From the NCBI GenBank assembly GCA_016704565.1, contig JADIZV010000001.1:868001-932000 (forward strand): a stretch of DNA of 64,000 bases. Reading direction: 5' to 3'. Source of the stretch: Candidatus Phosphoribacter baldrii (GTDB taxonomy: Bacteria; Actinomycetota; Actinomycetes; Actinomycetales; Dermatophilaceae). A program made the position numbers and the translations under genes. A model generated the notes under the pieces. That model was given only the letters and a program-made list of their open reading frames with translations. It made no database searches and was not told the DNA's origin. Below, piece after piece: positions 1 through 11,100 of the stretch (position 1 is its first letter; the number at the start of each line of letters is the position of its first letter).

Positions 1-290
1 TGGGTGCCAAGGAGCATCTGCACCACATCGAGGAGAGCCGGCGCATGGATGGGTGCAGCGCCGTCCCGCCGGGCGTAGATGCGATCCCAGTCGTCAAGAC
101 CCGAGGGCATGACCGTGAAGTGAGGCAGGTCCATGACCGCGCCGGGCCCGTAGGTGTAGATGAGCGAGGACGGCCGTGCCGACCCGACCTTGGCGTAGTT
201 CTTCTTGACGCCCTCACTGGCTTGGCGCTCTCCGTCACCGAGCGGGTCGAGCGGGCGGCTGGGGTCATAGATGAGTGCGTCGTCGGTCAT
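1..290 (-). CDS. drmB: DISARM protein DrmB (DUF1998 family), N-terminal part, cut by window edge
   Basis: Only the first 96 codons are in the window. The ATG at 290 overlaps the drmA stop as ATGA, so the two are translationally coupled. The visible protein contains RPSSLIYTYGPGAVMDL followed by a DDWDRIY stretch, which resembles the N-terminus of DUF1998/DrmB proteins. In DISARM, DrmB works with the helicase DrmA in recognising unmodified or phage DNA. The assignment rests on this short stretch plus gene order: in class 1 DISARM the order drmD-drmMI-drmA-drmB-drmC is the known arrangement, so drmC (a phospholipase-D-type nuclease) is expected just outside the left edge. Confidence 0.8.
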   Translation of the reverse strand, partial: MTDDALIYDPSRPLDPLGDGERQASEGVKKNYAKVGSARPSSLIYTYGPGAVMDLPHFTVMPSGLDDWDRIYARRDGAAPIHAPALLDVVQMLLGT

Positions 291-3200
291 GCCGCGCCTC
301 CCGCCTCTGGACGGTCCTGGGAGGTCCACAGGGGTGCGGTCATCGGCTCGACGTAGTGCAGTCGATCAGGGTCCGGGCTGACCAACAGGTTGATCTCGGG
401 CTGGACCTCGCGCATCGAATTGGCAACGACGAAGGGCGCGTCGTCGAGGGCATCCGCCCGGGAGCGGACGTCCTCGGCACTGCGCATGAGCGGCCCATAG
501 ACGCTGGTGTCCTTGATCCGCTCATAGGCCAGGGACAGGCCCTTCTGGGTGACCACGCTGCGCCGTTGCTCCCATTGGTCCAGGCGGTTGAGCAGCCGAG
601 ACCGGGCCGCGGTGGCGGAGTCATCGTCGGAGGCCTGCCGGACCCGCGCGACGAGGTGCTCGATGAGCGCCTCGACCGACGCCCGAGCCTGACCGATCCT
701 CCCGGCGGACTTCTCCTGGGAGAGGCCGTCGGCGCGGGGGGCGTCCAGGACCCGGGCGGCGCTGACGAGCACACCGTCCAGCCCTCGTTCGAGCGAGGTG
801 GCTGAGAACGGCGTCACCGACAACGCTTCGACCTGGGCATAGAAGGTCTCGTGATAGTGCCGGAACTGCTCGTAGTGGGCGAGGTCCCGGGGCCGGGCCC
901 AGTTGCCGAGGGTGACGACCAGCCCGGGCCGCCCCCCGTCACCACCGGGTTCACCACCGTCTCGGCCGACCCGCGAGGATGCCTGGATGTATTCGGCGGT
1001 GTTCTTGGGCTGCCCCACCATCAGCATGAGGCCGAGCCGGGACACGTCGACGCCGACCTGCAGCATCGAGGTGGCCAGGATCGCGTCATAGGGCTGGATC
1101 TGTCGCTCGACGACGCGTTCCTGGCGCTCGCGGGCCTCGATCCGCGCTCGGCGTGCCGTGGTGCCGTCGATGTCCGGGTCGAAGGTGATCCGCATCCGGT
1201 CCAGGGTGTCGGTGATCCCTTGGCTGGACACGCGCGAGGTGAGCTCGTCGACGTTCAGTGACCCGTATGCCGTGCCCGGGCGCCTCGGCAGCCCGGTCCC
1301 GGGGCGACCCTTGGCGAGCGCCGTCTGGATGTCGTCCTGCATGAACCGGGCCATGCCGGCCAACTCCCGCGTGGCGTTGAAGTAGCCGACGAGGGTGAGA
1401 TACGGGTCTGCAGCGGCTCCGCACCGGTCGAGCATCAACTGGGCGCCCGACATGAGGACCTCGGCCACTCGGATCTCAGCGGTCGTGAGTCGGACGCCGG
1501 TGGTGCTGACACCGACATACCGCCGGCCGGGCCGCTTCGGCGAGACCGGAGCCTCCTCACCGAAGTAGGTATATCCGGCGTCGAGCACCTGCGGCGGGAA
1601 GATCGTCGCTCCCCGCCCATAGAGCGCCTTGATCTGTGCCGCCGCGTTGCGGACCGTGGCGCTGGACGCGACGACGAGCGGTTTGGCGACGGCCCCCTCG
1701 GGCGTGCGCCACGTGGTCATCGCGTCGACGGCGACCTCGAACAGCCCGACGGTGGTGCCGAGGGAGCCGGTGATGAGGTGCAGCTCGTCCTGGATCACCA
1801 GGTCCGGGGGGCGCAGGCGCGGGTGCGGGTGGACGGCGGCGGGCGGCATACCGGGCTTGGCGGGGTGCTTGCTGCCATCCTTGAGGTCGCAGTGCGGGTA
1901 GTCGGGGTGGACGAACCCATGCCGGTCGCACCGGCGGCCGACGTGACCGAACAGGGCTGCGGCCTCGCCTTCGCGGGCGAGCCGAGCCAACTTGTCGACT
2001 GTCGCGATGACGAAAGCCGGAGCGAGCCGGTAGATCTCCTCGTCGACGGTGAGCACGGGCAACCCGTCGGCAACGGCACCTCCCGACGCGAAGGGGCATC
2101 GCCCGAGGGGGTCCCCGCAGTGCACGGTCACCCGACGGCGGCCTTCGTCGACCCGCACCGAGCGGCTGGTGATGGCAGTGCCGCACCACGGGCAATGTTT
2201 GATTTGCAGGACGGTGAGCCGGTGGCCCTGTCCGGCGTTGACCCGCTCGAGTTGCTCGGCGGCTTCGTCGATCCGCTTCGGGGAGACGTCGGTGCCGACC
2301 CACAGGCCGATCCGGAACGGCTCGTCGCCCCACACGGCCGGGGCGGCCTGGCGGGCCAACTCGGCCGCACAGACGAGGGTGGTCGCCCGCTGGAACTGTT
2401 GCGAGGTGAGCAGCCGCAGCGTGTAGCGCATGAGCACGGTCACCCCCGCGCGTCCGTCGAGCGGACCGTCCGGGGTCGCCAGCAGATCCTGCCGCCGCCG
2501 GATCGCGAAGGCGTATGCCGCGAGTCCGAGATACGCCTCAGTCTTGCCGCCACCGGTGGGGAAGAAGAGCAGCTCGGCCTGGGCCGCGTCGCCGGAGCGC
2601 CGCCCCAGCCCTGGCTGGGTGAGTGCCTTGACCTGCATGAGGATGAAGGCGATCTGGAAGGCGCGCCACGAGTGGGCGCTCGGCCCGGCGCCCAGGACCT
2701 GCGCGCGGGCGGTGGCGAGGTCCAGGCCGCTGTCCCGAGATCGTTGTTCGGCGATCTGACTGTGGATGCGCTGCTGCGCCATCACCTCGTTCATGAAGCC
2801 GAAGCACCGCATCGCCTCGGCGTCGCCGACGAGGAAGTCCAGGCCGTCGGCCAGTTGCGCCTGCACGAACTGCGCCTCGTCGACGGCAGCGTGTGCCTCG
2901 TCGCGCAGGTGCATGGGCAACGATTCCGTGGCCCGGCGCTGAGCCTTCAGCCAGCTGGCATACCCGTCGACGATCGGGCGCAGCCCGGCCTCGACCCCGG
3001 CCTTTGAGGCACTGGCCAGCACGGTCATGTCGAGCACGGCCCCAGCCGGATCGGGCATGTCGACCTGCGGAGTTTCGGCCGTGGGCAACCAGGTCGTCGA
3101 GACCCGGGTGGCCCGGCGGGCGCCGTCGGCGACCAACCAATCGGCCGAGCACGTGCGCCCGATGGCGAACTCCAGCCGGTTGCGGAACTGCAGGTCCAGG

Positions 3201-4018
3201 CGCCGCAGCTCGTCGTCGGTCTCGACCCGGTCGTCGAGCAGTGGGTCACGGACCGGGAGGAAGACGTCGGCGCCATCGGCCTCGACAACGAGAGCGGTCT
3301 GGAAGAGCCACGCGTGGACGGGGATCTTCGTCGGGGTCTCTCGGTCGTTGCACAGGGCGATCTCCACCAGCCGCCGACCGAGGTGCTCGTCGTCGGAGCA
3401 GTCGACCCGCAGCACGACCGAGTCCTGTAGCGGGAACTCGGCCGTCTGCCCGGGGCGCAGCGAGCCGACCGGGACGATCACGGGGATGTCGGTCGGCGTC
3501 CGGGTGAAGGTGCGCCGGGGGCGGCCGCTCGGGGTGAGCTCCTCGGTCGTCTGCGAGTGATAGACGCCCCAGGAGGCGATGACCCTGACCTTGGCCAGGT
3601 CGCTGGGCACCTGGAAGCGCAACCCCATCGACGCCGGGATCATCAGCCCACGCCGCAGCGGTTCGTCCTCGACGGTGTCCTCGTCGCCATCAGGGGCGGT
3701 CTCGTCGACGTCGGCGACGGGAACCCCCCGGGACGCGGTCGCGGCCAGGTCGTCGCCGAGGTCGAGGGTGGAGGGGTCGCGGTCGTCGCGTTCCGTCCCG
3801 TCGTCGTCGGCTTCGGGGACCTCGCGGGTGGGGGTGAGCCGGACCGGGGCGATCCGCCCGATGAGGTAGCGGGTGTCGGGGGCCGCGTCGAGGACTTCGG
3901 TGTCGCCGTCGGCGGGGCCGAGCAACTCCCGGCGCAGCACGTCGTGGAGGTTCTCCCGGGCCGCCCATGAGGTGCCGTCGGGAGACACCAGCAGCTCGTA
4001 TGCCGTCTCGCTCGCCAT
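287..4018 (-). CDS. drmA: DISARM helicase DrmA
   Basis: This is a 1243-residue superfamily 2 helicase. Visible motifs are Walker A PTGGGKTEAYLGL near residue 488, the DEXH-type box QDELHLITG near 744, motif III SSAT near 783 and motif VI QASSRVGRDG near 1014. Between Walker A and the DEXH box there is a Cys-rich CPWCG...CGDPLGRCPF stretch that looks like a zinc-binding insertion. The first 400 residues are acidic and non-catalytic, as in other DrmA proteins. DrmA is the DISARM core helicase, acting on incoming DNA together with DrmB. The start ATG overlaps the drmMI stop as TGATG and the stop overlaps drmB as ATGA. No frameshift or lost motif is seen. Confidence 0.9.
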   Translation of the reverse strand: MASETAYELLVSPDGTSWAARENLHDVLRRELLGPADGDTEVLDAAPDTRYLIGRIAPVRLTPTREVPEADDDGTERDDRDPSTLDLGDDLAATASRGVPVADVDETAPDGDEDTVEDEPLRRGLMIPASMGLRFQVPSDLAKVRVIASWGVYHSQTTEELTPSGRPRRTFTRTPTDIPVIVPVGSLRPGQTAEFPLQDSVVLRVDCSDDEHLGRRLVEIALCNDRETPTKIPVHAWLFQTALVVEADGADVFLPVRDPLLDDRVETDDELRRLDLQFRNRLEFAIGRTCSADWLVADGARRATRVSTTWLPTAETPQVDMPDPAGAVLDMTVLASASKAGVEAGLRPIVDGYASWLKAQRRATESLPMHLRDEAHAAVDEAQFVQAQLADGLDFLVGDAEAMRCFGFMNEVMAQQRIHSQIAEQRSRDSGLDLATARAQVLGAGPSAHSWRAFQIAFILMQVKALTQPGLGRRSGDAAQAELLFFPTGGGKTEAYLGLAAYAFAIRRRQDLLATPDGPLDGRAGVTVLMRYTLRLLTSQQFQRATTLVCAAELARQAAPAVWGDEPFRIGLWVGTDVSPKRIDEAAEQLERVNAGQGHRLTVLQIKHCPWCGTAITSRSVRVDEGRRRVTVHCGDPLGRCPFASGGAVADGLPVLTVDEEIYRLAPAFVIATVDKLARLAREGEAAALFGHVGRRCDRHGFVHPDYPHCDLKDGSKHPAKPGMPPAAVHPHPRLRPPDLVIQDELHLITGSLGTTVGLFEVAVDAMTTWRTPEGAVAKPLVVASSATVRNAAAQIKALYGRGATIFPPQVLDAGYTYFGEEAPVSPKRPGRRYVGVSTTGVRLTTAEIRVAEVLMSGAQLMLDRCGAAADPYLTLVGYFNATRELAGMARFMQDDIQTALAKGRPGTGLPRRPGTAYGSLNVDELTSRVSSQGITDTLDRMRITFDPDIDGTTARRARIEARERQERVVERQIQPYDAILATSMLQVGVDVSRLGLMLMVGQPKNTAEYIQASSRVGRDGGEPGGDGGRPGLVVTLGNWARPRDLAHYEQFRHYHETFYAQVEALSVTPFSATSLERGLDGVLVSAARVLDAPRADGLSQEKSAGRIGQARASVEALIEHLVARVRQASDDDSATAARSRLLNRLDQWEQRRSVVTQKGLSLAYERIKDTSVYGPLMRSAEDVRSRADALDDAPFVVANSMREVQPEINLLVSPDPDRLHYVEPMTAPLWTSQDRPEAGGAA

Positions 4019-7000
4019 CAGTCGTGCCCCCCCTGCTCTGCGCTCTGGCCGCCCAAGTCGTCGCTGCCGTCGAGGTCGACATCGCCGATCTCGTCGGCAT
4101 CGCTATCGGTGTCCCTGTCGAGGTCGGGTGGTGGGCTGCCTTGCCGGGCGGCGCGACGGTGGTTCTCCTCTAGCAGGCGGTCGAGCAGCTCGACCCGGGC
4201 GGCCGGGCTGACCGTCCATCGGGTCATCTGCCGATAGGTGTGGAAGCCGTGGTCGAGGGGGAGGTCGCTCCAGCCGTAGGCGTCCCGGACGACGTGGTCG
4301 AGCTCGACGTGGATCTCACGCATCCGGGCAACGTCGGCATCGCTGGCGCTCGCATAGTCCGGGTCGTTGATGAGGTTATAGAGCTTGGTCAGCCCCAGCT
4401 CGCGCCGGAGCATGATCTCCCGCCGCTCCCCGTCCAGCACGCGACCCACCCGGTCGAGATCGTTGGAAGGGCTCGGCCGGGGGAAGGTCTCGAATGTGCG
4501 TTCCGGAGTGTACGTCGGGTCCACCCGCATTGTGGTTCCACGCTGAATTGCCCACAGTGTGTGCAGTGAAGATGTCAGAATCGCGAGCATCGATGGTGAA
4601 TCGCTTGCGAACACAACAAGCTTCTCGTGAAGAACTGATTGATTCGGAACCGTCACGGGCATCACTGTCCTGCTCACTCGTGCGATAACAATGACGTGGC
4701 TGAGACTGGAGATCGCCTTCCTCATAGCGGGGCGCGAGTTCCAAAACTTCCACCACTCTTTGACCATGCGCGGGTACTTGACAGGGTCTTTCGTGGATCT
4801 CTCTGGCCAGACATTTTTTTGAACGCGCAACCACGGCTCCCTGAAGTCATTAGCTTCGGCCATGGACATCTCAGCGAAGTCGATAATCCAACGCGAAGCT
4901 GACGTGGTGGGCGATGAATTCAGTGCATCTCCGTCGAGATATGGAAATAGCACCCTTTTGCTCTCAGGGCTCCGGGCGATCCAATCGCTTGCTTCGTCGC
5001 TCTCAACGATAAAGCCGGTACCAAGGACGAGGCATCCTATGAATGCAAGTCCTGAATTCTCCTTCAGCCGAGAAGGATTGCCCGGCACCCTTCCTTCGGG
5101 TTCGAGGAGGGTTGAGATTCTTCGAACCATCGCCTCATCCGATACTTTGCACACCTCGTGGGCGACAACGGCGAGGGTGCCCCAGACGGCGGCATACTCA
5201 AGGTTGGCGCTCCGCGCCGGCCAGGACCGGCTCTGGATGGCCCGGGTGATCGTGAAGCCGTGCGCGACCAGCCGGTCCAGCCCCACCTCGCGGGTGTCGC
5301 CCTGGGCGACGGTGTTGGTCGCGATCAACCCGAGGGTGCCCGAGGGTTTGAGCAACGCGGCGGCACGGAGGAAGAAGTAGGCGACGAGGTCCGCGTTGCC
5401 TTTGGCGCCGTTCGCGAGGACGTTGACGAACCACTCCCGAAGGTTTGACCCGACGGCGCCCGAGACCTTCTTCCCGCCGAGGAAGGGCGGGTTGCCGACG
5501 ATGGCGTCGAAGCCGCCCCGCTCCATGACGTCGGGCACCTCCAGCGGCCAATGCAACGGCTGCCACCGGGCATAGTCCGTCGTGACCGTCGGGGTCAGCC
5601 CCGAGCTCGTCATGCTGTCGAGTAGGGTCCAGTCGGCCTGATCGGGGTCGACCGGCAGCGCGCTGCCCACCGCAACGCGCAGGTCCGCATAGGCCCCGTC
5701 GAGCGCCTTCCCCGGTCTCCCCCCGAGCGGCAGGCCGGCCGCGATGACCCCGTCGGCGACACGCCGAAGCTGTCCCGTGAGCTCGGCGACCTCGGCGAGC
5801 TGTCGCCGCTTGGCGTGGGCGGTGCGCTGCGGGTCGGTCTCGTCGATCTCGCTGGCCAACCGGTGCCGCAGCCGGATCGCTCGTTGGATGTGCTGGCCGA
5901 CGTCGAGTCGTTCGATGAGCGCATCCCCGCTGAAGTCGAACCGGCCCTGGCTGGGCTGGCTCGACGGGGTGATGTGCAGGCCCTCCAGTTGGCCCAGCGA
6001 GGTGAGGCCGAGCAGCGAGTTGCCGTGCAACAGTTTGTCGTCGACGAAGGAGAACGGCAGATCGCGGTCGAGCGAGACCAGCCACAGCGACAGCTTGCAC
6101 ATCTCGACGGCCATGGCGTTGATGTCAGCGCCATAGAGACACTGGGCGACGACCTCCCGGATCGCCCGGACCTCCTGGTCGTGCGGGGTCCCCAGCGCCG
6201 ACCCCTCGGCGCGCCACGCCTCGACCAGCCGGGCGCTGAGGAAGCGCGCGGCGGCGACCAGGAAGGCTCCCGACCCACACGCGATGTCGGCCACCTTGAG
6301 GTCGAGCAGCTCGTCGGACGAGCGCAACCGCCAGGCGGATCGATCGTCGGTCTGATGCGGTCCGGGGTGATAGACGAGTGGGTCGAGGGCATGCTGCACG
6401 ACCTCTTCGGCGAGGTCGCGCGGGGTGTAGTGCGCTCCGGCGTTCTTGCGAGAGGGCGTCTCGACGACGACGAGCCCCCCTGCGTGGATGACCACCGGCC
6501 GCCCGCGCAGGTCACGCCGGATCACCCCGATCCACGGCCGCAACCGGTCGCGCAACTCCCGATCGCGAGTCACGGCGAGCAGGGCGCGCTCGGCGTCCTC
6601 CATCGTGTCGCCCGCGGCCATCGCCTTGACCAGGGCTGCCTTGGTGGGTGGCTTGCTGGCCGGTTGATCCTGCTTGGCCCACTCGATGATCGCTTCAGCC
6701 ACCGCGGCGTCGGACCCAGCGCTCTCGAAGAGTTCGTCGAGGGTGTCGAGCGGGATCTCGGGCTCAGCACCGTCGCCGCCGATGAGCCCCACCGTCGTAA
6801 CAGGTGCGCGCTGGCAGCTATAGCCGAGCAGTCCCTCGTAAATGTAGCCAATCTGCTCGACATCGATGTCGCGGAACGAGATTCGTCGGGCGTCCTGCCC
6901 CTTGCCGCGCGCCGTCTGCACGGCTTCGAGCACCTTGAGCATGACCAGGTCGCTCACCGCCAGGCCCAGGGTGCCGCGTTCGGTGACCGCCTGGAGGAAC

Positions 7001-8154
7001 GGGAAGCGATCGGGGTCGAAGAGCGACCCGCCGTATGCCGGCAGCCGCATGTCCTCGAAGGACGCCCCTCGATAGAGCGCCTGCGAGGTCGCCAACAGCC
7101 GGTGCCAGGTGAGGTGAGTCGCGTCGAGCGCGGTGTCGTCCTCGTGCCGCAACCGCTCATCGAGCGCATCGAGCTGGCCCACGAGGCCATATCCGCTGGC
7201 GAACAACTCGCCCTGCGGGAGCAGGTCGCGCTCCTGCGCAAAGAGCAGGAAGACGACCCGCATGAGCACCGTGACGACCGCTTCGTAAATGACCTCGCCG
7301 TCGTCCGGCAGCGGATCGAGCTCGCCCCGATCGCGGGCTTCGGCAGACCCGTCGGCGAAGGCCTGGACGACCAGCTCGACCGCCTTGCGCACTTGCACCC
7401 CGAGCGCCTCGGTGATCTCCTCGGCAGCGAGCACCGACTCGGCGAACAGCGTCGGCAGCCGCTCGTCTTCGCGACCACCAACGAGGCGGGCTACGCTGAG
7501 CAGCGCCACCAACGCGTTGCGGGTCGCCGGCTCCTCGATCCAGGTCTGCGCGTCGAAGACACCTGAGGCAGCCAAGCCCGCCGGGGTCGCGCTGACGATG
7601 GCCCACCACCGACCGTCGGTCACCACGCCGATCGGCAGGTGCCCCGCCCGCAGCATCGCCTCCATCCGGTCGACCGGGCTCGCCGCCCACCCGTCGGTGC
7701 CTTGGTCATGCAGCGAGCTCACCGGGTCGATGACCCAGACGAGGGCACCGATCCGCTCGTCGTGTCGGATCGCTCCCGACGCGACCGCTTGCACCCGGGT
7801 GTCCGGGGAGCTGACGGCAGCGCTGTGGATGACCGGATCGTCCGGCACCCACAACGGCGCGAGCCCCAACACATCGCGGAGCACCACGCCGATCCACTCG
7901 TCCCGGGCCGTCCGGTATGCCGCGACCGCCCCTTCCGCATCCCGCTGCCGGTCCCAGCGGTCCCAGGCGGCGTCGAAGGCAGGCTTAGCGTCGCCGAGGG
8001 CGGTCTTGGCTGCGGCGTCCAGCGGCGGCATACCCTGTGGCCAGACCCGCGTCAGCGGCGGGATGGCGAGGAACGGGCCCTGGGCGTCAACCAAGGCGAG
8101 CCAATCACGATGCTGATCGCGACCGGAGCGGGCCTGCGGGCGGCGGGGCTTCAC
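4018..8154 (-). CDS. drmMI: DISARM adenine-specific DNA methyltransferase DrmMI (Eco57I-like)
   Basis: This 1378-residue protein resembles type IIG/Eco57I N6-adenine methyltransferases. Motif I (DIACGSGAFLVAA) lies near residue 626 and motif IV (NPPF) near 888. The C-terminal PTYTPERTFETFPRP segment is typical of the end of the specificity region in this family. DrmMI marks host DNA so that DISARM spares it. GTG start; the GTGA overlap with the drmD stop indicates coupling. Codons for residues about 1000-1220 (4480-5160) are strikingly AT-rich against the rest: three sampled 60-base lines have 30, 32 and 33 G+C. This block sits where the target-recognition domain is expected, so it looks like an exchanged specificity module. 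The catalytic motifs are intact. Confidence 0.88.
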   Translation of the reverse strand: MKPRRPQARSGRDQHRDWLALVDAQGPFLAIPPLTRVWPQGMPPLDAAAKTALGDAKPAFDAAWDRWDRQRDAEGAVAAYRTARDEWIGVVLRDVLGLAPLWVPDDPVIHSAAVSSPDTRVQAVASGAIRHDERIGALVWVIDPVSSLHDQGTDGWAASPVDRMEAMLRAGHLPIGVVTDGRWWAIVSATPAGLAASGVFDAQTWIEEPATRNALVALLSVARLVGGREDERLPTLFAESVLAAEEITEALGVQVRKAVELVVQAFADGSAEARDRGELDPLPDDGEVIYEAVVTVLMRVVFLLFAQERDLLPQGELFASGYGLVGQLDALDERLRHEDDTALDATHLTWHRLLATSQALYRGASFEDMRLPAYGGSLFDPDRFPFLQAVTERGTLGLAVSDLVMLKVLEAVQTARGKGQDARRISFRDIDVEQIGYIYEGLLGYSCQRAPVTTVGLIGGDGAEPEIPLDTLDELFESAGSDAAVAEAIIEWAKQDQPASKPPTKAALVKAMAAGDTMEDAERALLAVTRDRELRDRLRPWIGVIRRDLRGRPVVIHAGGLVVVETPSRKNAGAHYTPRDLAEEVVQHALDPLVYHPGPHQTDDRSAWRLRSSDELLDLKVADIACGSGAFLVAAARFLSARLVEAWRAEGSALGTPHDQEVRAIREVVAQCLYGADINAMAVEMCKLSLWLVSLDRDLPFSFVDDKLLHGNSLLGLTSLGQLEGLHITPSSQPSQGRFDFSGDALIERLDVGQHIQRAIRLRHRLASEIDETDPQRTAHAKRRQLAEVAELTGQLRRVADGVIAAGLPLGGRPGKALDGAYADLRVAVGSALPVDPDQADWTLLDSMTSSGLTPTVTTDYARWQPLHWPLEVPDVMERGGFDAIVGNPPFLGGKKVSGAVGSNLREWFVNVLANGAKGNADLVAYFFLRAAALLKPSGTLGLIATNTVAQGDTREVGLDRLVAHGFTITRAIQSRSWPARSANLEYAAVWGTLAVVAHEVCKVSDEAMVRRISTLLEPEGRVPGNPSRLKENSGLAFIGCLVLGTGFIVESDEASDWIARSPESKRVLFPYLDGDALNSSPTTSASRWIIDFAEMSMAEANDFREPWLRVQKNVWPERSTKDPVKYPRMVKEWWKFWNSRPAMRKAISSLSHVIVIARVSRTVMPVTVPNQSVLHEKLVVFASDSPSMLAILTSSLHTLWAIQRGTTMRVDPTYTPERTFETFPRPSPSNDLDRVGRVLDGERREIMLRRELGLTKLYNLINDPDYASASDADVARMREIHVELDHVVRDAYGWSDLPLDHGFHTYRQMTRWTVSPAARVELLDRLLEENHRRAARQGSPPPDLDRDTDSDADEIGDVDLDGSDDLGGQSAEQGGHD

Positions 8155-11100
8155 GACCCACCCCCGAAGATCTCGGCATCGGCAGAGGTGAGGGCAAAGA
8201 CCACGGCGGCGGCGGACACATAAGGCTGGACATCGGCATATCGCTCACGAATGCCGGCCAACTCCCGAGCGAGCTCGTCGTCGAGGGTCCGCAGCCGATC
8301 CTCCATCGCCCGGATGTCGCGCTGGCGTTGGCGTTGCTGATCGTCGGGAAGCAACATGAGCTGCTGCTGCGCCTCTTCCTCCTTGAGACGGCGCAACGAG
8401 TCGACCAGGTTGACCCTAAAGGCGGCGAAGATCTTGTAGGCCCGATCGAGGTCGCCATCGCGGCGGTCGTCCAGCTGTTTAGACACCCGGGCGTGCTGTC
8501 GCTCTGCCCTACGGCGCATCGCATCGTCGAGGCGATCGCGCAGTTGGGAGTCGTCAGCGTTCCATGCCCGGGCGAGGCTCGCTCGCACAGCGGCGGAGGT
8601 GAGCGCCAGATCGGGGCTGTCCAGCGTGCGGTCCAGGAGGCTCTCGACCTTCTCCTCGGCCAGCTCGCGTCCGCGGATCCGGATCCCCGTGAGGAAGACC
8701 TCCTCGTGCAGACGCAAGCCGCCCCGCCCGACAAGCACCAGCCGGGAGACCGCCGCGACACACGAAGCCGATGCGCCATCGACCACGACCGCAGTCACCC
8801 GGTGCACCCTCGAGTCAGAGCCGAAGAGGCTATTGCGCAGGATGCGCGCCGACTTCTGCAGCAGTGGATGTCCGAGGTGGATGTGGACGAGATCGGTGCG
8901 GTCGGTGGCGGCGTGATCGTCGAAGGTGATTCGTCGCCACACGCCCGGAGCGAGCCGCGTGTCCAGCCCGTCGAGCGCCCGCTGCCACTTGGGACTCAGC
9001 GAGGGCACCGCGAACACCTGAGCATCGGTCCGGTCGTCGCCGGTCTCGACGAGGGTCGGCTGCGCCGACAGCGTCAGGGCGGTGTCGACGACACGCCGTG
9101 CGTTGAACGGCGTGAGATGCAGGATCTCTTTGCGCGCGGCATACGTCCGAGCAAGGTCGGTGAGTGAGGCGTTGAGTGCGCGACCACTGGCCAAGACCTC
9201 GGTGACTGCGTCTGCGGAGGTGGCTCGCGCGGGCCGCCTGACCGGTGCCACCCCAAAGTGGCGTTGGATCTCCTCGTCGATGAGCGGATTGACCGAGCCG
9301 ATGTCGGTCTGGACAGTGCTCACCTTGACGGCGATGCCCCGCAGGAACCGGGCGTCGGCGGCAAACGTGCTGGCCTCGTGGTCCGGAGAGAAGTAGTAGA
9401 CGAGCGGGGTTTCGCGCTGACCGTAGCGATCGATCCGGCCGATGCGCTGCTCGAGGCGAGACGGGTTGAAGGGGACATCGAAACTCACTAGGCGGTGGCA
9501 GTGGGCCTGCAGGTCGATCCCCTCCCCAGCCGCGTCGGTGGCCACGAGGACCCGGATCGGCGCTTCGTCTGGCGCAGCGTTGAAGCGGGCCTTGGTGAGC
9601 TCACGCTTCTCCGGGGGCGTCGACCCCTGGATCGTGTCGAGGACCGGGCCATACCCGCGCTGGGTGAGCACGTCGACGATCCACTCCAGCGTGTCGGCGT
9701 ATTCGGTGAACACGACAACGCGCTCGTTGGACCAGGTGCGGCCGTCGGGGCGGCATACCGAATCGAGCATGGTGAGCAGCGCGGTGAGCCGGGAGTCGGG
9801 CCGGTGTTGGTAGCCGCGGCCCCACGCGACGAGCCGGTCCAGCTCGGCCGACGTGGCGGCACTCAGGGGGTCGTTGATCTTGGCCGCGCGCAGGGCGCTG
9901 AACTCGGGGTGCTCGGTGAGCCCCTCTTCTTCGTCGGACTGGCCGCTGCCGAGGACCTCGGCGTAGTAGTCGGCGTCGGGGTCGGCGATGGCCGCCGGGC
10001 GCCGGGCGGCGTCGTAGAGCTCCAAGGTCCGGGCAAACGCCCATGGGCTGGAAAGGAATCGCTTCTTGAGCAGCAGCGACACGATTTCGCCCGAGCGGCC
10101 CGACCCGCCGAGGGCGTTGGCGCGGGCGCTGCGGTCGAGGATCGTCGCCAAGTCGTCGAAGGCGCCCTCCTCGCCCGAGGTCGGAGTGAATGGCAGGGTC
10201 TGGATCGAGCGCTGCTTGAAGTCCTTGTCGGTGATCTGGGACTTGAGCCGACGGACCTTGACCTCGTCGAGGGCCTGTCGATCGATCTGGGCACCGCGGC
10301 TGAACCGCCGGTTATCGATCATTTCGAGCAGGGCGGTGAACGACTCGGTGTGACCGTTGTGCGGGGTTGCGCTGAGAAAGAGCCGGTGTTCGCAGCGTTC
10401 GGCGAGCGCGCGGGTGGCTTGGGTGCGGAGGCTGTCGACGGCATACCCGCGACCGCCGCCGATCACGCTGGGACTCGCCGGGGCAACGTGATGCGCCTCG
10501 TCAACGACCAACATGTCGAAGGCGAAGCGCCGCGCGGACGCGGTATGCCGCGTGTCGGCCAGGACGTCGCGCAGCAGGCGTTGGGCGCGTGGCGACGGGA
10601 GCCACGCCATGCTGACGATGACCCGAGGGAAGAGGCGGAACGGGTTGGCGGCCAACCCGTGCGACCGCCTCACCTGGGCCATCAATGCGCTATCGACGAT
10701 GACGAAGTCGAGGCCGAACTTGTCCCGCATCTCGTCCTGCCACTTGAGCGAGAGGCTGGGCGGGCAGACGATGACGACGGTGCGAGCGCGGTGGCGCAGC
10801 AACAGCTCTTGGATGACCAGGCCGGCTTCGATGGTCTTGCCGAGGCCCACGTCGTCGGCGAGCAAAAGGTTGGTCCGGGGGCTGGTGAGGGCTCGTCGCA
10901 AGGGTTCGAGCTGGTAGGCCTCGACGTTGGCACCGCTGCGGAAGGGTGACTGGAAGGCGCCAGCGTCCGCGGAGGTCACTGCGCCCCAACGGACCGCGTC
11001 GACGAAGGCGCCGAGGGTGTTGGGGTCGTCGAAGGCCTCTGCCGAGATGGTGAGCGGGAGCCCCTGGTCAGGGACAACGGTGTGCCCAACTTCAAGCTCC

